Assembly (NCBI GenBank): GCA_022829145.1
Contig: CM040743.1
Location: forward strand, 30,307,646-30,371,645
DNA: 64,000 nt
Source of the DNA: Albula goreensis
Taxonomy: Eukaryota; Chordata; Actinopteri; Albuliformes; Albulidae
Direction: 5' to 3'
Notes under the pieces: model-generated
Told to the model about the DNA's origin: nothing
Seen by the model: only the letters and a program-made list of their open reading frames with translations
Database searches by the model: none
Position numbers and translations under genes: made by a program
Shown: one piece after another, positions 1 to 10,794 of the stretch
Numbering within the stretch: the stretch's first letter is position 1
How the letters are laid out: every line of letters starts with the position of its first letter

Positions 1-890
1 TAACCAGGAAAGTTAAAGGGTGAACGTCCATTTTTGTGTGTGTGAGTTAATAAATATTTTATGTTTTGCAAAGTATATTTGGAGTTGAAATGTTTATTTA
101 TGTCTGATTAATATGGTTATAGTAGGGCTATGACGTGTTAATGATGTGTATGCATGGGAGTTTGTAAGCTCACATAAACAATATCGCTGTAAAATCAGCT
201 AATCAGGCTTCTCTGCAGCCTAGGCAGAGTCATATTCTCTAGTTAAAGTAGACACATACCAAATTTCATATTTTAGTACACTCCCTTCAATTTGCCTCCC
301 ATGGGTAAAGGTGTTATCAGATGTAAAGGTGTATTTCATGACAATTCTGTAACAAATTAGAGTTGAGTGGGAGGGCTACATAAATATCTTACCATAATTA
401 ATCTATGTGATTCTTTATTATATTACCATCTTATGCTGCTCTGCTTTTCCCAGTCTATATCCAAGTTTTAAATATATCTCAAACAGCCACCCACAGTCAC
501 TTTGACAGCATTCAGACATTGCATTGTCCATTTTCAAATTCATACAAGACGATAAAAGAGTAATTGGCATCTCCTGGAATTTTGAATTCAGTTGAAAAAT
601 GGAAAAACAGGGGTGACAGCCTGTATATAAGAGATGCCCATTTAGGTAAAGACAATTTACATTTTTCGGGAATAGAAAATTTACATTTGTTAGTTTGGAC
701 TCCATTTGAGTTGCTTTATTCTTGGCAGGGACTCGACTTGATTAATTCGGGGCACTGACCTGACATGTCTTGCTTGATTTTGTGCATTGTTATTTGAGAC
801 TTGCCTTGAGACTTGAATGTTAAGACTTCACTGACTCACTTTTGACTTACACATGTGTGACTTACTCCAGCCTCAGAACTAAACTATATA

Positions 891-1626
891 CAGTGCTGTC
901 CACATATTGGCACCCCTGGTAAACATGAGTAAAATGGGCTTGAGAAAAAAAATAAATAAAACCAGTTTTATTTTTATTAACCTTTATTTAAAGTAAACTG
1001 ATTGAAAGGAAAAACTAAATCTTCTCCCTAAAGTATGTGTGCCACAATTTATGCCACCCCTAGAAACTCTTATGAGTAAAAGCTAACTAAAGTATATTCC
1101 CATTCATATTTTATGTTTTAAAGTTCACCTGAGGGATAAGGAACCCTTAAATGGTCAGCCATGATTTCTTGTTTCACTGATATATAAATATGAGGTGACA
1201 CACAGGCCAAATTCCCTTAGTCATCCATCATTATGAGAAAGACCAGAGAAAACAGCAGTGATGTGCAACAAAAAGTTGTTGAGCTGCACAAATCAGGAAA
1301 TGGCTATAAGAAAACATTTAAACCATTGGAAATGTCCATCTCTACTATCAGGGCAATAATTAAGAATAACTTAATGTAACTGGAGATGTTGAGAATCTAC
1401 TAAGAGGAAATATATCTTCATTGACCCCATGCACAGTGAGGAGGATGGTTCGATGGTTCAGAATCGGAAGGATATGGAGGAATGGTCTCAGACCACTTGC
1501 CATGTGTTCTCAAGTCCCATTAAACATTATGGGAGAAGACTCAGAGCTGTTATCTTGGTAAAGGGAGGCTGCACAAAGTATTAAATGGAGTGCTAATAAT
1601 TGTGGCACATGTGTTTTCGAGAAAAA
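891..1626 (+). mobile_element. Tc1/mariner-like transposon relic, internally deleted, right end lost
   Basis: It begins at a TA dinucleotide followed by CAGTGCTGTCCACATATTGG, a Tc1-type end. From 1233 it encodes MRKTRENSSDVQQKVVELHK then SGNGYKKTFKPLEMSISTIRAIIKN, the helix-turn-helix of Tc1-like transposases, before a stop. Near 1545-1615 comes the typical 3' tail (GCTGTTATCTTGGTAAAGGGAGGCTGCAC... AATTGTGGCACATGTGTTTT). At about 740 bases it is half the length of a full element, and the DDE catalytic part is mostly missing. The right inverted repeat is replaced by the TATC array that follows. Confidence 0.85.

Positions 1627-1703
<77 letters not shown>
1627..1703. repeat. (TATC)n microsatellite
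   Basis: About 19 perfect TATC units, starting exactly where the Tc1-like relic ends. Confidence 0.99.
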
Positions 1704-1705
<2 letters not shown>

Positions 1706-2914
1706 ATGTTCATAATATTATGTCTGAATGGGTTAATGGGTTTTGAAAGTCTTCAAGTCTTCAACCTCCATTCGTCAGTTGTAATTGTTAAACATGAGGA
1801 GGATCTACCGTAGTATTAGCAGACATTTAATGGGAGTCATTGGGTATGCATCACAGATTTACAGTCATGGAATATGAATCCATTTTACATGATCAGGTCT
1901 ACAACAGATGTGGTACAAAGTCTGAGACCACTGGTGGAAGAGTTTCTATTTTGCATTCTTTTACAATGTATTTTTTTTTTTTAATTACAGATTATATTAA
2001 CAATTTAAGTGTAAGGTTGAATGTTTGAAAAATATAAATGATCTTCCAGAATGTCTTAGTTTTCAGTATGTCCTGCTTTAATGACAGGGTGCACTGAAGC
2101 TGGCAAGGATTCAACAAGTTTGTGCAAACCCTGATGATCCATGTTATCCCATGGTCTTTAAAGGGGATTTCTGACTTGGGAGTGCTCAGCGTACTTATTC
2201 GTATTCTGACCTGGTTTATGCAGCAACGCCCAGCCTGCGCAGGGCAGAAAAGTAGGAGGGTCCATATAGGAGCTTGAATAATACTAATTCAGCCTGGAAA
2301 ATGACACGCCCCCCACGACAACTTGATGGCCCAGCAATTTTTTTCTTTGAGACACATTACCGAGTACTAAGAATCTGCTGCAAAGCAGTGAAAACGTTAA
2401 TTTTGAAAGGTTATCAGACAAACGGGTGATATAGCCATGCGCAAACTCTATCTTCTAATTCACAAACTTGGATAGTTTCTGTTAAAATTAAGTGACTAAA
2501 TGTATGCTATCAGATACAGCAATTATATTCTAAAACAATCATGCAGTCTAATCGAAATGTAAGAGCCGAGTAGTTTGGTTAAACATAATTATTTGTTTCT
2601 TATTTATTCCAATCAATTTGATTTCATTGTTATCCGATTGAACTGGTTAAAATATACAGATAAATGACTGGTCAAGGCCAGATACTAGTTGTACTTCTAA
2701 AGGCCAGTATAATTAAAATTTTATGATACAACAGTTAGTTGATTGGACAAGAGGCATTCCATGAGTGCTGATATTAAGCATAACAGCACTGGGACGTTTT
2801 TCTATTATGTATCACTTCACTTTACAGATGTTCCAATATAGTCGTTGATTACACCAATGCAAACTTACCGGAAATATGCATTTACTGACAACGCAAATGT
2901 GGATACATTTCCAG

Positions 2915-3205
2915 GTATGATAAAAAGAACCTATCTACTGCAGTTGGGTATGATAAACAATAGCTAGCTAGCAAGCCTACCGTATATATAACCCGTCCAT
3001 GTATGCTGAAATGTAGCTCGCTAGCCTGTGGTGGGCAATGATTAAAAGTGGCTTGCTTGCCTATTGTATAGCTAACCTTTACTTGTATGATAAAAAGTAG
3101 CTAGCGAGCCTGCTGTCAGGTATGAAAGAAAGTAGCTAGCTAGCTTTTTCGTGTATGATAAAAAGCAGGTAGCTAGTTAGCTATCCAACCTGTAGTCAAG
3201 AAACT
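2915..3205 (+). repeat. Decayed minisatellite, unit about 35-50 bases
   Basis: Copies starting with GTATGATAAA followed by a (T)AGCTAGC core recur near 2915, 2948, 3001, 3086, 3121 and 3153, with a weaker copy (AATGATTAAAAG) near 3037. Units differ in length and in the segment after the GCTAGC core. The core is palindromic. I know of no named family that it matches. Confidence 0.75.
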
Positions 3206-3784
3206 TTCTGTTGCTTGACAACACGTGTAAATGTTATCCTGAAGGGACTATTTGCTGTCTCAAATTATCATTACTTGATAAACAGCCTTGTTTGTAGAAC
3301 TGCTATCAAGAATTGCAGGGCTTGATGTTGAATGTAAGGTGAACACAGTACCCACAAATAAATACAAATTTCTCGTATTTAGCTGTTATCAGCCTCTCAG
3401 TCCCTCCTGTCAATCTATCCCGACATCCAATAAACAAACAGTTAGTCGTTCTGAAGTATTATATTCATTAATTTGAGTCGAAGCAGGTACCCATTTTGTG
3501 TATGCACTTTGTCCTGCTGAGAACACCTGGGAAATTTTGCTTGGTGAATCAGAGCTTGGCAGTGGATAGGAAAGTGACATGAATAATGTTAGCAACTGGT
3601 TGTGTTAATGAATTGTTATAAACCACTGCTATGGTTACCTCTGTATAAATGTATGTATCTGGTAGTACAAAACATAGCATGAGTATTCATTTCAGATGGT
3701 GATAACACTTCTTGGTAGGAGCTACAATATAGATATCCATATAAATGTACACCCTCTAGGCAAGAATTTGACACAGCCAAGCTA

Positions 3785-4047
3785 CAGTCAGGTCCATAAG
3801 TATTTGGACAGTTATACAATTTTCATCGTTTTGGCTCTGTACATTCTTAAAATCGAGGAACTGTGTATAGGAATGGTTGTAATTCCTACATGATTCATAC
3901 TATAGTTTTGACAAAACCTTTAAATTAAAGCTGACAGTCTAGACTTTAAGCACATCTTCGTTGTTTCATTTCATGTCCATTGTGGTGGCATACAGAGCCA
4001 AAATGATGACAATCGTATCACTATCCAAAAACTTATGAACCTGACTG
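3785..4047. mobile_element. Tc1-type MITE, 263 bases, both ends intact
   Basis: The left end is CAGTCAGGTCCATAAGTATT and the right end read in reverse is CAGTCAGGTTCATAAGTTTT. The two arms pair over about 60 bases, up to TTTTGGCTCTGTA. TA target duplications sit at 3783-3784 and 4048-4049. There is no coding capacity. The right end is 137 bases downstream of the donor of sntg1 exon 11. Confidence 0.92.
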
Positions 4048-4184
4048 TATAATAAGGCTGATGAGTGTCATACGAATGTGATATTGAGAGGGATTTTCAA
4101 GTGTGGCTGATACTAAGATCAGAGCATGAAATGAATGATAGTAGTGGTAAAATAGTTTTACAATATAGTTGTTAATATTCTTAC

Positions 4185-4223
4185 CTGTTGATTTACTGGA
4201 AAATTTCTGTTTATCTTCTTCAC
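4185..4223 (-). CDS. sntg1: sntg1 coding exon 11 (residues 271-283)
   Basis: A 39-base microexon, phase 0 at both ends, encodes VKKINRNFPVNQQ between acceptor gttacag|GTG and donor CAG|GTAAGA. Human SNTG1 has IKKINRNFPVNQQ at the same place, directly after TKHN. It links PH1 to PH2. The following human segment (IVYMGW...) is not found between this exon and the left edge, so exon 12 lies outside the window. Confidence 0.95.
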
Positions 4224-5446
4224 CTGTAACAAAATAACTTTGATTAATAAAACAAATCAATAAAGATAATTTGTATGAAATGATTTGCTGAATGAATGAA
4301 CAACAGATATAATACATTTACAATTTTGCTGAATAATTTAGCTAACATACACACTCCTGCATTTTGGATTCTGGAATATGACTGTATCAGTTGAACATGA
4401 AATTCAATACTGAAACCGCACGGTCAGGCCCATAGCCATTTCGATATCTCCCGCTATCTGTCTGAAAGTAACGTTCTGATTCGTGACAACCATGTATGTC
4501 ATCTAGATATTTTCACAATACTTAACATATATATTATGTATTTAAGTATTAATTGGCATGCGGAAAGCAAAGACAATAAGGGTAGTAGCACTACATCACA
4601 GCAGTTGCCGTATTTATCTAGTGATTATTACTACAAAGACAATGCCATATTGCCATAAGCGGTGTTGTCACCAATGGGTTGGTGTAAACTCCACTGATGC
4701 CAGCTTGGCAAGTCTGCGGACTTGGCTGGTGATCAGCTGATGTAAACCCTGTCTTCAGTTTATCTCCTGAGCTAGCTGTGCTTGATGTTTGAAATGGTTA
4801 GTGGTTTCACTACATGAATGCAGCAAATCATTGTATATCCTGCTCACACTGCCAGCATTTTCATCAAGTTTTACTCATATAGAAAGCAAATTCTGACAGT
4901 AATTTCGAAATAAAATAGGGTTAGACCCAACTTTCAATATTTGTGGATTGATTACCAGTGGGTAAATTGACAATTTAATAAAGCAATTACATTTATCTTG
5001 CTACAATGTGTCCTCCTCCCAGAAAATAGATTTCAGGCTATGGGCCTGCATGAGGTAAATTCTAAGAACTTTAAACCCTCTTTTTCAGTGGTGTTTTGAA
5101 GTAATTGTTAAAGTGATTTTGATTCAAAATAAGGCAACATCAATAAGTACCAATACATGATACAAATTCTTTCGATTCATTTTTATACCAGTTTTGTCAA
5201 GGATGGCACATTAAAATGTGTTTTGTTTTAAATTAAATTAAAGTTCTCTCACTATAGTAATTCAGACTGCAGTATGAATTCCCACGCCTGTGCCTACTGG
5301 ATGTGATCCCACTCAAACCAATATTATGACGTGATTGTAACACTTTATTTTTTTTAATATCCTTATATACAAGTTCAATGAAAACAATCTAATCTTTAAA
5401 AACTGGCACATTTATGGTTTGTGACTGCATGTAACAGAGAGATAGA

Positions 5447-5448
<2 letters not shown>

Positions 5449-5513
<65 letters not shown>
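5449..5513. repeat. (GT)n microsatellite
   Basis: About 32 uninterrupted GT units, seven bases left of a palindromic element that has its own GT core. Confidence 0.99.
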
Positions 5514-5514
<1 letters not shown>

Positions 5515-5520
5515 TTTTAG

Positions 5521-5742
5521 CAAAAATAGGTTAAGACCAACCAAAACCACCTCTTGAGTTGTTTTAAAAAGGTGTTATAACATGTGCATCTATGTCAGTG
5601 TGTGTGTGTATGTGTGTGTGTTTTTGTGTGTGTGTGTGTGTGTGTGCCACACACCCTGACATATTGCACATGTTGTAATACCTTTTCAAAACAACAATGA
5701 GTCAACTCAAGAGGTTTTGGTTGGTATTAACCAGTTTTTGTT
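5521..5742. mobile_element. Palindromic MITE-like element with GT-repeat core
   Basis: The left arm (5521-5600) and right arm (5648-5742) are imperfect inverted repeats about 80-95 bases long. ACCAACCAAAACC and TCTTGAGTT on the left pair with GGTTTTGGTTGGT and AACTCAAGA on the right, and ACATGTGCA pairs with TGCACATGT. Between the arms lies an interrupted GT tract (5598-5646). There is no coding content. The family is not identified. Confidence 0.8.
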
Positions 5743-6255
5743 AAAGGAGAACGGCAATAAGCCAGTAATGTGCCTAACCATGCCACATCTCAAGACGAAC
5801 CCACCAAAATAGATACTCCAAATAGAATTTCATTTGGTATTTTTAGAGACTGGGCACTGATGGGTAAAAATGACTGTGTCGGTGTGTGGAGCAAATTGTG
5901 TTTGAGCTACAGAATATAAAATCAGGCTAATCATATTTCAATTGAACCATTTTGATACGGTCACTTACTGCCCCATTTGCTATTTGCTCATGTTTCTTGA
6001 ATTTGTAGATATCCAGTGTATCAATTCTGTTATGTAAACTAACCCTTTAAAGGCAACTCTGCAACACCTCTTTGCAGTGTGTACTTAATGTGATACTGTT
6101 GATTGAATAAGATTGCCAAGGTATCCCTTCCACTCAGGCATTATTAACACAACTTATCAGCTCATTCTTGTTTATTTAGAGATAATTAATAAATAGTTAT
6201 GATTACAGCATGAGATGAACACTTCCTGGATACATCGGAAGAATTTTAGACTTAC

Positions 6256-6385
6256 ATTGTGCTTTGTGAGGGCAGATATATTCGTCGCTATAGCTTGAAG
6301 CCAGTCTAAGCAATCTTCAGCAGTAGGGCACTGGATCACTCCACTGCACACTCCGTCCACAGCAATCACTTGAAAAGCATTTTGC
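6256..6385 (-). CDS. sntg1: sntg1 coding exon 10 (codon 227 remainder to residue 270, PH1b)
   Basis: The 130 bases complete Arg227 and encode QNAFQVIAVDGVCSGVIQCP followed by TAEDCLDWLQAIATNISALTKHN. The DCLDWLQAIATNIS segment is the C-terminal helix of PH1. The acceptor is ttcag|GCA and the donor AAT|GTAAGT-like (GTAAG). Human reads GVCTGIIQCLSAEDCVDWLQ, so the identity to SNTG1 is clear. Phase 0 at exit. Confidence 0.97.
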
Positions 6386-6453
6386 CTGAAGACACATTAG
6401 AATAAATGAGGATAGACAATGTTACAATCAAGACAATAAAGTAACAGGAAAGC

Positions 6454-6482
6454 AATAATAATAATAATAATAATAATAATAT
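6454..6482. repeat. (AAT)n microsatellite
   Basis: About nine AAT units, 69 bases from the acceptor of exon 10 and inside intron 9. Confidence 0.97.
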
Positions 6483-8124
6483 ACCATAGTGTCTAAATAA
6501 AAATGTTTGTAATTTCATTAAACCCAAATGTAATCATTATTTGTCAGGCAATATCCATTTGCAGGAAAAAAAAAAAAAAAAAAAACTTTTGCTTTTGTCT
6601 AATAACATTCAAATGTAAATTACATTGTGACATTCATGACCTATTTGGAAATTAGACATTAAAGTGGTGTCGTCAACGTGAACACAAATGGTCGCTACCA
6701 TCAAAATAAGGTCAGAGATTCTCAGGATCTATGGTAATCATTTGTCCCTCGCTGGTATAGTGTATTATAAACTGTGCCTAACATCATTTCTCTGTGTGAT
6801 TATTTGGTTTGGTTGTGACAGGAAAAATGGGTTTCTTCCACCAGGATGATAAAATGGAAAAAGCTCCCCAGAAAGTCCTGATGAAATATTCTGTATAAAC
6901 ATGTTTTGTATTCTGTACTGTTTTGTAAAATCAACCTATCAATCTACTCTTCTTGTTACAAATGAGCTGATGTATAATTTTCTTCATAAACAGTTGTCAG
7001 TTCATTTTGGTCAATTGGACTCCCCAGAGTGTTTTGCTTATGAAAATGTTTATAAAAACTCTTTCATTTTATTGGGAGACAAAATTTTATTCAATCCAAG
7101 GCTAAGTTAATCTTCCTTTGGATTTATTTTCTCATCAAGCGACCCATCATGGATTTTAACAAGCAAGTTTATGAGATGTGCATCCATCAACTTGTGACTA
7201 AGAAAATGTATTGATATTTTTAATATTTTACAGTTAAAACTCCCTGGAATTTGTTACAGAAAATTTATATTTGTTCCATAAAGCTCTCTAATACTTGTTG
7301 TTTATAATCTTTTCTTATTATCTTGCCCATTCAATCGAATCAAAACAGCCGTTATCCAATAATGTGGCACTATATTTCAAAGATGTTCCTTTTAATAGGT
7401 GTAGTGAGATGCGTTGGAGGCACCCTTATGGTCAATTAAAATGTGTTTTCACCAAATGACTGACACCATTTGTTACACTTGTTTGGTCAGAAAGCAGCAG
7501 TCACACCTGTCTCCTTGTTGTAACTTTGAAAAGTAGTAGTGGGCTGATTGCATCGAACTATTACTTGGAGAATAGTGCGGACTTTTTTAGCCTCCTGGTG
7601 CAATAATTACAGCTCTGAGCTTAACATGTTGAGAGGCAGGGCTACAGATTGCGACCAATTTTTTTTGCAAGGTGCGAGTGAGGTTTTTTCGAAGGTAGCA
7701 CTGATGTGACAAAATAAATGGACATTTAGAAAAAAAAATGATTTCACTTTTCCCTGTTTGATTGCAACTATTCTGGGGTGGGTTTCCTGAAGACAATGTA
7801 TCATAAGGATTTACAAACCTAAAACAAATGATTTAAAGAACGTTTGCAGAATTCTGTTTTCCCAAACACCATGGTAAGAGAAAAATTTCAACAAATACTT
7901 TAAGAGCCATGCTGGGAGCTCCACCCACGCTCAGTTCTACATGAAAGCTCAGCTAATCGGTAGATACATACTTGATCGCATTCATCTTATACATGTGATA
8001 TCACTGTTACACACACTCACGTTTTGCAGTCTTACCACTGTAGGTAAAATGTAGACTTACATTTGTCCTTGATGCAAAAATGCAAAAAGATATATGGCTC
8101 ACTGAAGTTGGAAAGTGAAAAGGA

Positions 8125-8210
8125 CAGCCCTGTGGTCCTGCAAGTAAGGCCATGTGATGGTTTATTCTTCTTACTGCAGGCCTGGGTTTGAATTCCCAAG
8201 AGGATTTATT
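8125..8210 (+). repeat. Possible tRNA-derived SINE head fragment
   Basis: GGGTTTGAATTCCC at about 8184-8197 resembles a tRNA B-box. It is preceded by CCTGTGGTCCTGCAAGTAAG, a faint A-box-like stretch. No tail is visible. Confidence 0.3.
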
Positions 8211-8884
8211 TTATTTGCTTTGCAACATTAGATATGTGTTTTCCGACAGGAATGGCCCGTTGAATTTCCTTGGTTATGTCCTTCAACAAGCAAAAATAAC
8301 AAAATGCACTGTGTGCGCTGTGGTATCCCAGTTCTGGCAACACAAAATTTGCTACAGCCTCAGCCAACTTCAAACATGAGACATTAATGTTGCATAACAA
8401 TAGCTTCAGACAGAGATGATTCTGATTGGACTCAATGGAGACCAGCACTCAATGTATGAATACTTAACAACTAAAGTTTTCGATTCATATAACAATATTA
8501 AGTTCAAAATTATAACTCTACAATTACTTGTTGTACTGTATGTATTATCTGTAGCATTATCTGATCCATGCTGTATCTCCATTCCAGCAGAGTCAAACAA
8601 ATGCTAAGCTGTTTACATATTACGAAATGACCTGTAATTTTGTAAAAGAATCGTTGTGTAATAATGAACTCCTTTACTTCTGTTTTATTGATGGGATCTA
8701 TGCAACAACAAAACGTGTGTTCTTTGCCACCTGTATTGGTTTTGCACTATGCCGCATATGAAACAGTGTTGTGTTTTATTTCATACAATGTCTCTCTCTC
8801 TTAATGTCCCCATAAATATACATGCGTCTTAATATTAAAACATTTCTCGGACAATTCACATTGTTTCTTTTACACTATGCTACA

Positions 8885-9715
8885 TGACAGAAGCGGTGCC
8901 ACCAACTCAGGCACTAGAGCTCTGGGAGGGATTTTGAACCATTCCTACATGAAGAACATTCCAAGATCATTGATGTCCTTAGGTCTACACTTACGGATGT
9001 CCCTCTTCAATGCAGACAACTCATTTCTCACTCAGGTTTAAGACCAGAGAAATGCAAAAAAAAATTCCAGTCAAGCATTGTTTTATTAACACTATTGAGT
9101 GATGTTTAGGGTCATTGTCATGCTGGACTGAGGCAACAAGGTTTTTGGCCAAAACATCTTGGTGGAGTTTATGCTTGCTGCAAGGGTCCTAGCCCCCGAC
9201 TCAGTAAAACTGGCCCGTACCACCAGCGATAAATCACCAGTTCTTCCTCTGACACCATCGTGTACCGATGGTTTACAATGCCAAAGAGTTCAAATTTGGA
9301 CACATCTGAACACAGGACCTGTTTCCAATCAAAGTACCAGAGGTGTAAAACTCCACATGCCTTGGTTAGTCTTCTGGCAAGCATTGCATATAGATTGTTA
9401 GCATTGATTTTGAATTTAATTGCAGACTTGCAGACTTTGGTGGCTGAATACAAGTCTCTAAATGCGACACATTTGGCGATCCTTAGACTTATTTTTTCCT
9501 CTCACACCACCTTCTTTATTTATACATAGGACAGAAGGCACTTTCTTCTTTTCCTGACAAGTTCAGGAAAAGGACACAACTACTTTCTGATGATTTTTAC
9601 TTTTTGTATTTTGTTCACAATATGTGATTTATTCAATTCAGTGCTGGATGACAGAAGGATTTTACATGCATGCAACCTAATTTCCATGCCATAGTGAAAC
9701 AAGAAATCATGTGAG
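8885..9715 (-). mobile_element. Tc1/mariner-like transposon relic (antisense)
   Basis: Read on the minus strand, about 9270-9350 encodes WKQVLCSDVSKFELFGIVNH, matching the Tc1 transposase segment around the second catalytic Asp (usual form W-x-SDESKF-x-LFG). Upstream, about 9690-9715 reversed (CATGATTTCTTGTTTCACT) is shared with the 5' noncoding part of the Tc1-like relic at 891, so the two are related families. Stops and frameshifts break the frame, and I could not fix the ends. Confidence 0.75.
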
Positions 9716-10663
9716 CCATTATACAGTTCTTTACAACTGAAATTAACTTATGTTACATGTTAAAATTATGGTAATTGAATTGTAATAAAAGAATATAGTA
9801 TTCATATTTTTATATCTTACATGTGGTGCATTATTCTGTGTCAGTACTTTCTGTTAAAACTTTAAATTCTTAAATACTCATCGAACACAAATTTAACAAT
9901 ATACTTTTTAAATATGTTTATGGTTAATGCTACTGTTAGCAGTTAAGGTAGCATTTATTCTGAATAGCATATTTTGACTTATTTTTCGTTGCACTCCTAA
10001 TTGTTGTTACATAAGAGTATGCATATATTATTCCCCAAAGAGGGAAACTATATTGGGGCAACATCTATTTCCCTTATGTATAAATTAATTCTTTATACAA
10101 GTTACTACATTTTTTCACAAGGTATATTTCAAGTTTTATGCAAATAGTGGGTATTTTAAAGCTGGAGTAAGGCAAACATGGATGCGATTTGACCTGCTTT
10201 TACAATGATTACCGCCTCTAGCCCATGTGTACATTTTTCTGGCATCATGTTGTTATACGCCCTGGCTGATTGTTATGTGCATAAGGGCAGTTGTGATTGA
10301 ATCAGACTAAAGCTTACATCTTGATTGATTGAACTGCATTTTTGTGGAGGTGCTATTAGGCTAATGACATAAAGGCTCCGAAGGTCATCAGAAGTCAAAC
10401 CTACTGCAGTCACCTGAAGCCAGCTGTGTTCTGCCAACTGTGTTCAGGTCCTAGTGCCCTAGTCTGACATGGAGTAGCAGTGATGAAGCTATCGGGTTTA
10501 GCCTGGGTTTGGAGCATTTATTGCTCTAATGAACGCTACAGCATCGCACTGGAGCTTGCAGGATAATGTTGGGCCAAAGCCGCTAGCATTCTGGGTGGGA
10601 TACACTCTGTCACAGTAACCCAGTTATCCAGAGAAGTGCTGACAGTGAACGGCTCCAGCTCAC

Positions 10664-10794
10664 CTGCATACATCTGATCCTGGAATATACTGCGAGAGGC
10701 GAGAATGGAGCAAGGGGATAAGGCGAAGGTCGACCCATCTCTTCTCCCACCGTAACCCTGGAGACGTCGGCCAAGACGAGCAGGAGAGTGTGTC
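10664..10794 (-). CDS. sntg1: sntg1 coding exon 9 (residues 184-226 plus two bases, start of PH1b)
   Basis: The 131 bases begin DTLSCSSWPTSPGLRWEKRW and continue VDLRLIPLLHSRLSQYIPGSDVC, plus AG of the Arg227 codon. The acceptor is tttcag|GAC and the donor GCAG|GTGAGC. The WEKRWVDLRLIPLL segment marks gamma-1 rather than gamma-2 syntrophin, which has YEKRWLDTLSVPL as recalled. This exon resumes the PH1 domain after the PDZ insertion. Confidence 0.96.

Larger units (their letters stand above)
1..4184 (-). other. sntg1 intron 11 (partial)
   Basis: I see no coding exon here. The stretch holds a Tc1-like relic (891-1626), a TATC array, a decayed minisatellite (2915-3205) and a 263-bp MITE (3785-4047), each listed separately. 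The segment 2160-2340 is locally less AT-rich and unassigned. Confidence 0.8.
4224..6255 (-). other. sntg1 intron 10
   Basis: Noncoding. It holds the GT array and the palindromic element listed below. The remainder is AT-rich with nothing recognised. Confidence 0.85.
6386..10663 (-). other. sntg1 intron 9
   Basis: Noncoding. It contains an AAT array, a poly-A tract (6566-6584), a possible tRNA-SINE fragment and a Tc1-like relic. The rest is AT-rich with nothing recognised. Confidence 0.85.

Noticed and set aside
1-4184. Search for the next sntg1 exon (human IVYMGW...)
   Set aside because: No reverse-complement pattern for VYMGW with splice sites was found, so it is placed outside the window.
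4033-4317. 94-residue open frame on the minus strand containing GEEDKQKFSSKSTG
   Set aside because: This is the wrong frame of exon 11; shifting register gives VKKINRNFPVNQQ, which matches SNTG1.
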